Source of the DNA: Bosea sp. RAC05
GTDB taxonomy: Bacteria > Pseudomonadota > Alphaproteobacteria > Rhizobiales > Beijerinckiaceae
Direction of reading: 5' to 3'
Length of the DNA: 64,000 bases
NCBI RefSeq assembly: GCF_001713455.1
Contig: NZ_CP016464.1
Span: 3,458,001-3,522,000, forward strand
Positions 58,670-64,000 of the stretch are shown piece by piece; the first letter of the stretch is position 1; every line of letters begins with the position of its first letter. A program made the position numbers and the translations under genes. The notes beneath the pieces are model-generated. The model ran no database searches. It saw only the letters and a program-made list of their open reading frames with translations, and was not told where the DNA came from.

Positions 58670-60037
58670 ATGTCCGAGAATTTCAATTATATCGCCTTTG
58701 GCGCACGCGAAATGGTTGAAGACCCGGTTGGCCTAATTGGGATGACACGGGGGCGAATGTTTGAATACACGCCTAGCGATATAGCTAAGCGCCTCGAAAA
58801 TCTTGAGCCAAGCTCAATCGCCTTCCTTGAAAGCATCCCCACGTTTCTTTGTACGGAAATTGAACGCGCCAAGGGATCCGCCTCCATGCTGATAAAGTAT
58901 GGGGTAATCGAAAACACCACCGTAAGCCCAAAGGAAGTATCCACGTCGTTCACGACGATAATCGATTTTGGAGATGTGACGTTCTCTGACATAGAGGCGG
59001 CACGTGAAGTCTTCGACGCCAGCGGCTTTCAGCTTTATCGCACGCATTGGGCCGTTAGGGTGGGAGATGCAAATCAAATTCTAGCGCGGCTCGGAGAAAT
59101 CAAGCCAGAACTCAGAGAAGCAGTCCAAGCACAACTGGCCCCCAATGCAGCCGCAATATTGACTGAACCGCCTCCGCGCACCAAGAAAATAATTGGCACG
59201 GCTGACAGCGTGGAACAATTCCTGCAAATACTTTATAGTCTAGCAGCCAAAGAGGATACCGAAACATTCTTTCGGGGGCATGAAAATTCGCAATTTGAGC
59301 TCACGCCCTCGCTGTTTCGGCGCAGGGCTGATGGAGGATGGCAGTTCCTGCCCAGCGAAGATCGACTCTGCAAAGAACTTCTTATTGCTCATTATGACGA
59401 TTTTCAATCTGATCAATATTGTTTCGATAGGCTAGTAAGAATGCAGCATTACAGACTACCAACTCGACTACTTGATATATCCAGCAACCCCCTTGTTGCG
59501 CTGTTTTTTGCGTGCCACAGTGATCCCGAACCACTCGATGTCGATGGTGAAGTCATTATTTTTCATGTAAAAGAAGATAACATGAAATATTATGACTCTG
59601 ATACAGTAAGTTGTATATCTAATATTTCAAATCTAACATACGATCAAAAGAATTCGCTAGACTTGAATCTCGAAGTAGATATTTTTAATCAGACTCAATC
59701 CGCACTCAAATTGCTTCACCATATCAAATCTGAAAAAGGTTTTTTTGAAGCGAGGATCGCACCAGACGACCTCAGATCGATAATTTGCGTAAAGGCCAAA
59801 CGCAATAATACTAGAATAAAATCTCAGTCGGGCGCATTCTTGTTGTTTGGCCACGAAGCCACACTGCCTGAATACGGACAGGATGGGATTGAAATAAATC
59901 GCGTATCCATTCAAAATAAGAGGGAAATTCTCAAACAACTGAACAGCCTAAACATCAATGCGATGAGTGTTTACCCCAGCATCGACCAAACGGCGGTTCA
60001 TCTTCGAGCGAGGTATTTGGCTTCGCAAGGCAGATGA
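58670..60037 (+). CDS. FRG domain-containing protein
   Basis: 455-aa protein with the FRG domain in its central part. FRGH lies at residues 202-204 with TPSLFRR following, then MQHYRLPTRLLDISSNPLVALFFAC near 258-282, the family hallmark. The N-terminal ~190 residues are unrecognised. It is strikingly AT-rich for this genome, with a GAGGG ribosome site, which suggests acquisition. FRG domain proteins often occur near defence genes and may be effectors, but no partner is adjacent. It lies between rpsD and nnrU. Confidence 0.85.
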   Translation: MSENFNYIAFGAREMVEDPVGLIGMTRGRMFEYTPSDIAKRLENLEPSSIAFLESIPTFLCTEIERAKGSASMLIKYGVIENTTVSPKEVSTSFTTIIDFGDVTFSDIEAAREVFDASGFQLYRTHWAVRVGDANQILARLGEIKPELREAVQAQLAPNAAAILTEPPPRTKKIIGTADSVEQFLQILYSLAAKEDTETFFRGHENSQFELTPSLFRRRADGGWQFLPSEDRLCKELLIAHYDDFQSDQYCFDRLVRMQHYRLPTRLLDISSNPLVALFFACHSDPEPLDVDGEVIIFHVKEDNMKYYDSDTVSCISNISNLTYDQKNSLDLNLEVDIFNQTQSALKLLHHIKSEKGFFEARIAPDDLRSIICVKAKRNNTRIKSQSGAFLLFGHEATLPEYGQDGIEINRVSIQNKREILKQLNSLNINAMSVYPSIDQTAVHLRARYLASQGR

Positions 60038-60195
60038 AGGCATAGCTTGCCTTAAATTTGCACCAACGAGAACATCAGCAGAAGGGTGTCTGCGCCGATC
60101 GGCCCGCTCGACCACCGCCGACACTACCACCCCATAGCCAAACCCCACCCCGCCAGTCCATGGTTGGAACAAGTCCAACCTGAGGCGTCTTCTGC

Positions 60196-60783
60196 ATGCT
60201 CGTCCTGATCCTCGGCCTCGTCCTGTTCCTCGGCATGCATGCCGTCACGATGAAGCGCGATTTGCGCGAGCAGCTGATCGAGCGGTTCGGCGCGGGCGGC
60301 TACCGGGGGCTGTATTCGGCCGTTTCGATCCTCGGCTTCTTGCTGCTGATCTATGGCTACGGGCTGCAGCGCGCGGCGGGCTACACGGTCGTCTGGGAGC
60401 CGCCGGTCTGGACGCGGCATCTGGCGCTGCTGCTCAACCTGCCGATCTTCATCCTGCTCGCCGTCGGCCGGCGGCCCTCCTGGCTGCTGTCGCGCGTCAA
60501 GCACCCGATGCTGCTGGCGGTGAAGATCTGGGCCACCGCCCATCTCCTCGCCAATGGCGATCTCGGCAGCCTGCTGCTGTTCGGCGGCTTCCTCGCCTGG
60601 GCGGTGATGGCGCGCATCTCGGTCAAGCGTCGCCCCGAGGAGATCGCCCGCAGTGCCGCCATGGCGAATGTCGCCTTCGGCCGCCGCGACGTCATCGCGA
60701 TCGCCGCGGGGCTCGTGCTCTATGTCGTCTTCGCGCTCTGGCTCCACCCGCTGCTGATCGGCGTGTCGGTCACCGGCCGCTGA
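60196..60783 (+). CDS. NnrU family membrane protein
   Basis: 195-aa membrane protein with about five helices. The initial VLILGLVLFLGMHAVTM, the LIERFGAGGYRGLYSAVSILGF and HPMLLAVKIWATAHLLANGDLGSLLLF segments are the NnrU hallmark. The name comes from a gene near nitric oxide reduction genes in Rhodobacter, but function is unclear. No nor or nir genes are present here. Confidence 0.9.
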   Translation: MLVLILGLVLFLGMHAVTMKRDLREQLIERFGAGGYRGLYSAVSILGFLLLIYGYGLQRAAGYTVVWEPPVWTRHLALLLNLPIFILLAVGRRPSWLLSRVKHPMLLAVKIWATAHLLANGDLGSLLLFGGFLAWAVMARISVKRRPEEIARSAAMANVAFGRRDVIAIAAGLVLYVVFALWLHPLLIGVSVTGR

Positions 60784-60811
60784 GGTCCAAGGCCGCCGGG
60801 CACGGGCGCGC

Positions 60812-61411
60812 TCACCAACCCGCCAGCGCCCGCCCGGCCAGCACCATCGCGAACAGGCCGAGCAGCACCGCCGAGGCGCGCGGGATGGCGCGGCGCAGGC
60901 GCGAGCCCGCGGCCCGGGCCAGCCCGCGCCCGCCGAGGAACCAGGCCCCGCCCGCGAGCGGGATCATCAACGCCATCGCCGCCAGATGGGTGGCCGCGAC
61001 CGCGCCCTGCCCGCTCCAGCCGGCCGGCATCAGGACGAGCGCGATGATCAGCGTCTTGGGGTTGAGCAGCGTCGTCGCCAGGATCTGCGCGGGCGCAACC
61101 GCGGCGCCGGCGGCGACCTCGCCGCGCGCCCGCCACATCCGCACCGCCGCCAGGGCGAGATAGAGCGCGGCCGCCGCCTGCAAGGCCGGGCGGATCGCCT
61201 CGATGCCGGCGCCGACGGCGTGCATCAGCGCCCCCAGCACGAGCACGGCGGACAGATAGCCCGCGAGTTCGGCGAGCAGGAGCCGCGGCAGGAGGAAGCG
61301 GGCCGTCCCGTCCCGGGGCTGCGTCGCGCCCGCGAGCGCGAGCAGGGTGTTGGTGGGGCCGGGCGTGGCCAGGAGCAGGGCGAGCCCGAGAAGGAAGGCG
61401 CTGGAGATCAT
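60812..61411 (-). CDS. LysE family transporter
   Basis: 199-aa inner-membrane protein of the LysE family with six predicted helices. ATPGPTNTLLALAGA near the start carries the family PGP motif and LNPKTLIIALVL lies near residue 115. It likely exports an amino acid or analogue. It is convergent with NnrU (29 nt). A second LysE homologue occurs in the cox cluster at 14.0 kb, but they are diverged. Confidence 0.88.
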   Translation of the reverse strand: MISSAFLLGLALLLATPGPTNTLLALAGATQPRDGTARFLLPRLLLAELAGYLSAVLVLGALMHAVGAGIEAIRPALQAAAALYLALAAVRMWRARGEVAAGAAVAPAQILATTLLNPKTLIIALVLMPAGWSGQGAVAATHLAAMALMIPLAGGAWFLGGRGLARAAGSRLRRAIPRASAVLLGLFAMVLAGRALAGW

Positions 61412-61487
61412 GCCCGGCTGTTAGCGCGTCGCGCGGCCGGCAGCCTTGGCCTGGATCAATCGCGGCGCGCGGCGGCGCCGCGGGCGC

Positions 61488-61640
61488 TCACAGATGCGAG
61501 CCGACCTCGTCGCGGAAATAATAGCAGCCCAGCCCCAGGCAGCCGATCAGGATCGACAGCGCATACGGGCCGAAGAGGCTCGTCACGAAAACGAGGCCGA
61601 TGAAGCCCCGCATCCCCCAGATCAACCATGGTGTCTTCAT
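61488..61640 (-). CDS. small membrane protein, hypothetical
   Basis: 50-aa protein with one or two hydrophobic segments: MKTPWLIWGMRGFIGLVFVTSLFGPYA-type helix and GCLGLGCYYFRDEVGSHL. AAGG lies 7 nt before the chosen ATG at 61640; a longer in-frame start at 61688 gives 66 aa. No family was recognised. It lies upstream of the LysE gene on the same strand. Confidence 0.5.
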   Translation of the reverse strand: MKTPWLIWGMRGFIGLVFVTSLFGPYALSILIGCLGLGCYYFRDEVGSHL

Positions 61641-61849
61641 GGCCCAACCTTTGTTTCCCGTTCCCTGCAAAAACGTAAACAGAAACACATGAATCGAAGT
61701 TGAACACTTAAGGTAAATTGCCGTTTTGGCTTTGTTCCCAGCGTGTTAGGGGTTAAGGCGGATTTGCGGCGGTGCCCTGCGAAAAGCCGCTTGCGGCCGT
61801 CTGCCGCAGGGGTAACCCTAGGGGTCCCCAACCACGGGAATCAGCGACG

Positions 61850-62092
61850 ATGATGAAGACCCTTCTGGCCGCCCTGGCCCTCACCTGCGTCACCACCTTC
61901 GCCCAGGCTCAGAGCTGCGCCGTCCAGGCCGGCGACAAGAAACTGGCCGGCGCCGCCAAGACCAGCTTCCTGACCAAATGCGAGAAGGACGCGACCGCCG
62001 CCTGCGACAAGCAGGCCGCCGACAAGAAGCTCGCCGGCGCGGCCAAGACGAGCTTCACCAAGAAATGCGTCACCGATTCGGTCGGCACCTGA
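61850..62092 (+). CDS. PsiF family protein with a repeated segment
   Basis: 80-aa exported protein. The signal peptide ends FAQAQ, and the mature part carries two copies of DKKLAGAAKTSF, each followed by a Lys-Cys-rich stretch. This is the PsiF repeat, named from a phosphate-starvation-induced E. coli protein of unknown function. ATG-ATG start at 61850; the first is used. It is convergent with a Spy-like gene across a bidirectional terminator. Confidence 0.85.
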   Translation: MMKTLLAALALTCVTTFAQAQSCAVQAGDKKLAGAAKTSFLTKCEKDATAACDKQAADKKLAGAAKTSFTKKCVTDSVGT

Positions 62093-62129
62093 GCCAGAGC
62101 CACGCGCCCGAGAGCATCGGCCCATGAAA

Positions 62130-62155
62130 AAGGGCGGCTCTCGCGAGCCGCCCTT
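62130..62155. terminator. bidirectional terminator between psiF-like and spy-like genes
   Basis: Perfect 11-bp stem AAGGGCGGCTC (62130-62140) / GAGCCGCCCTT (62145-62155) with a TCGC loop and an A run before the first arm, serving the minus-strand gene. The plus side lacks a long T run. Confidence 0.75.
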
Positions 62156-62179
62156 CGATTATCTGACTCGCGAGCGTGA

Positions 62180-62839
62180 TCAGCCGCGGCGGTCGCCGTA
62201 ATCGCCGCGGTCCCAGCGCGGCCCGCGCTCGCCGTCATGATGGCCGCGGCCGCCGCGATGGTCCTCCATGCGCTGGTCCATGCCGCCATGCATGCGCTCA
62301 TGCATCGCCCGCATCATGCCCCGGCCCTCGGCCATGGCCTCGCGCACGGCGCGGCGCGCCACCGTCTTCTGCTCGTCGCTGAGCGTCGCCCAGAGCGGGC
62401 GCACGGCGTCGGCCAGTTCCTTGGAGCGGGCGGCCCGCTCGGCCTGGCGGCCGGACATCATGTCGAGCCGCTCCATGATGTCGGCATGGCGGAAAGTCTC
62501 GCGCTGCTCGCGCATCGCCGACCAGCCCGAGCGGCGCTCCTCGGCGCGCTTCTTGATCACGCCCTCGACCGTGTCGAACAGCGCGACCTGCTCCGGCTTC
62601 AGCTTCATGTCGGTGCGCAGCTTGGCGAGGCGCTCGTTCAGGCGCTCCTGCATGCGCTCGGCGCGGCGCTCGCGGCCGTCCTCGCGTCGCTGCTCGCGGC
62701 CCTCATAGCGCTCGCTGCGCTCGTGGCGCGAACCGTCGCGCTCGCCGCCGGCGGGCGGCATCGGCGCCGGCTGCGCGACGGCGAAGCCCGCGGCCAGGGC
62801 GGCGATGGAGGAGGCGGCGATCAGGGCGAAGGGTTTCAT
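62180..62839 (-). CDS. Spy/CpxP family protein (LTXXQ motif)
   Basis: 219-aa exported helical chaperone-like protein of the Spy/CpxP class. The signal peptide ends FAVAQPAP. A very Arg/Glu-rich helix (ERYEGREQRREDGRERRAERM) follows, then LKPEQVALFDTVEGVIKKR and LWATLSDEQKTVARRAVREA, both LTxxQ-like. The C-terminus is a His/Gly/Arg-rich tail. It likely acts in the periplasm. ATG with GGGAGA upstream. Convergent with the PsiF gene. Confidence 0.8.
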   Translation of the reverse strand: MKPFALIAASSIAALAAGFAVAQPAPMPPAGGERDGSRHERSERYEGREQRREDGRERRAERMQERLNERLAKLRTDMKLKPEQVALFDTVEGVIKKRAEERRSGWSAMREQRETFRHADIMERLDMMSGRQAERAARSKELADAVRPLWATLSDEQKTVARRAVREAMAEGRGMMRAMHERMHGGMDQRMEDHRGGRGHHDGERGPRWDRGDYGDRRG

Positions 62840-63023
62840 ACGGAATCTCCCAGAGGGGTCGACGAAGATAGGTCGCTGAGCGGGTCTCGAAGCCGGGTCG
62901 CGATGATGCTGAGCATGAGCCGACGGCGCTGTCCTTGCGATGGCGCAATCATGAACTCTCGGTAATGTAACGCACCGGCCTCTCGGTCGTTCCCCGATCC
63001 TGCTGCCCTGCCCCGAGCCACCG

Positions 63024-64000
63024 ATGCGCAACCTCATCACCGATGTCCGTGGCCTGCTCGTCGGGCACGCCGATGATAGCGCAGCGGCCACCGGCGTCAC
63101 CGTCGCCCTGTTCGAGCGCCCGACGGTGGCCTCCGTCGCCATCCTCGGCGGCGCGCCCGGCGTGCGTGAGACCGCTCTCCTCGAGCCGGAGATGACGGTC
63201 GAGCATGTCGATGCGATCGTGCTCTCGGGCGGCTCGGCCTGGGGGCTGGCGGCAGCCGATGGCGTGATGGCGCATCTGGCGAGCCTGGGCCGCGGCTTCC
63301 CGATCGGCCCGCTGCATGTGCCGATCGTCCCGCAGGCGATCCTGTTCGACCTGCTCAATGGCGGCGCCAAGCCCTGGGCGAAGGGCGGGCCGGAATCGCC
63401 CTATCGAAGGCTCGGCGCCCAGGCCGCCGCCAGCGCCGCCGCCGACTTCGCTTTGGGCACGGCCGGCGCCGGCTACGGCGCCACCACCGCCAACCTCAAG
63501 GGCGGGCTCGGCTCCGCCAGCGCGCGTGCCGCCACGGGGCAGATCGTCGGCGCGCTCGTCGCGGTCAATGCGGTCGGCACCGCGACGATCGGCGACGGCC
63601 CGCATTTCTGGGCGGCGCCCTATGAGCGCGACCGTGAGTTCGGCGGGCGTGGCTGGCCGGCCGGCATCCGGCCGGAGGATCTCGGCCTGCGCTTCAAGGG
63701 CGGCACGGGCCAGAACACCACGATTGCTTTGGTCGCGACCGACGCCGTGCTGACCAAGGCGCAGTGCAAGCGCCTCGCGCTCGCCGCCCATGACGGGCTG
63801 GCGCGGGCGCTACGACCCTCCCATGGCGCGCTCGACGGCGACATCGTCTTCGCCGCCGCGACCGGCCACAGCGGCGCGCCGTCCGACGCCTTCGCGCTGA
63901 CCGAACTCTGCGCCACCGCCGCCGATGTGCTGGCGCGGGCCGTCGCGCGCGGCGTCCATGCCGCCACCGCCCTGCCCTTCGCGGGCGCGCTGCCGGCCTG
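63024..64000 (+). CDS. P1/DmpA family (S58) peptidase, truncated by window end
   Basis: The first 325 residues are visible; the gene continues beyond 64000. Family segments are DVRGLLVGHADD at the start, LSGGSAWGLAAADGVM near 74, GTAGAGYGATTANLKGGLGSAS near 150 and GGTGQNTTIALVATDA near 228. Self-cleavage in this family occurs before the nucleophile, here predicted between Asn231 and Thr232. These enzymes cleave short peptides with N-terminal residues or beta-amino acids, or related amides such as nylon oligomers. The 62840-63023 gap holds divergent promoters and no gene. Confidence 0.85.
   Translation, partial: MRNLITDVRGLLVGHADDSAAATGVTVALFERPTVASVAILGGAPGVRETALLEPEMTVEHVDAIVLSGGSAWGLAAADGVMAHLASLGRGFPIGPLHVPIVPQAILFDLLNGGAKPWAKGGPESPYRRLGAQAAASAAADFALGTAGAGYGATTANLKGGLGSASARAATGQIVGALVAVNAVGTATIGDGPHFWAAPYERDREFGGRGWPAGIRPEDLGLRFKGGTGQNTTIALVATDAVLTKAQCKRLALAAHDGLARALRPSHGALDGDIVFAAATGHSGAPSDAFALTELCATAADVLARAVARGVHAATALPFAGALPA

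Overview
The window is GC-rich DNA of an alphaproteobacterium of the Hyphomicrobiales. The closest match in style is Bosea or a relative (inference from gene content and family sequence, not from a search). Supporting features are a form II aerobic CO dehydrogenase-like cox cluster, an Usg protein, a BcsS-like protein, an Irr/ICE-like box and a multi-gene liv transporter. No rRNA, tRNA, transposase or CRISPR array was recognised. It is a chromosomal segment with dense, mostly catabolic gene clusters and a more accessory stretch from about 52.5 to 60 kb.

Layout. 0-6.4 kb: an SGNH hydrolase, radC, then the predicted peptide-ligation/Anbu cluster (circularly permuted ATP-grasp, alpha-E protein, a small AT-rich secreted ORF, a transglutaminase-fold protein without its catalytic Cys, and the Anbu peptidase). 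6.4-11.7 kb: a GGDEF/EAL protein, ExoD, Usg, a BcsS-like outer-membrane protein, an SDR and a DUF2256 protein. 11.7-24.9 kb: the molybdenum hydroxylase (cox) region on the minus strand. It holds structural genes in order S-L-M, MoxR (CoxD), a VWA protein (CoxE), two XdhC/CoxI proteins, a fused molybdopterin cytidylyltransferase, and a detached coxG beyond a soluble chemoreceptor.

25-34 kb: a five-gene operon (pcaB-like, aconitase X large and small subunits, pcaD-like, pcaC-like), a flavin reductase, a GntR regulator broken by an in-frame amber codon, a cupin, a DadA-type oxidase and 4-hydroxyproline epimerase. 34-39.6 kb: livHMGF, a small membrane protein and livK, closed by a strong terminator. 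39.8-49.9 kb: purB with two small hydrolases, rpe, GST, a BASS-type carrier, a second DadA-like oxidase, murI, a MarR-GNAT fusion and a monoamine oxidase-like protein.

50-60 kb: a haem-type TonB receptor with an Irr-box-like site upstream, an orphan helical protein lying between two copies of the receptor's 3' end and terminator, an AT-rich orphan ending in a HEPN-like RX4H motif, trmJ, an M19 dipeptidase, rpsD with a structured leader, and an AT-rich FRG-domain protein. 60-64 kb: NnrU, LysE, PsiF and Spy-like proteins and the start of a P1/DmpA-family peptidase cut by the window end. Five palindromic REP-like elements, most with GTCAT...ATGAC ends, lie between genes at 29.4, 39.7, 42.5, 56.1 and 57.5 kb.

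How the genes fit together. The cox genes together make and insert the Mo-cytosine-dinucleotide cofactor of one hydroxylase. The pca/AcnX operon plus the hydroxyproline genes and liv transporter look like uptake and catabolism of small carboxylates or hydroxyproline. The Anbu cluster is a predicted peptide-ligation and proteolysis unit.
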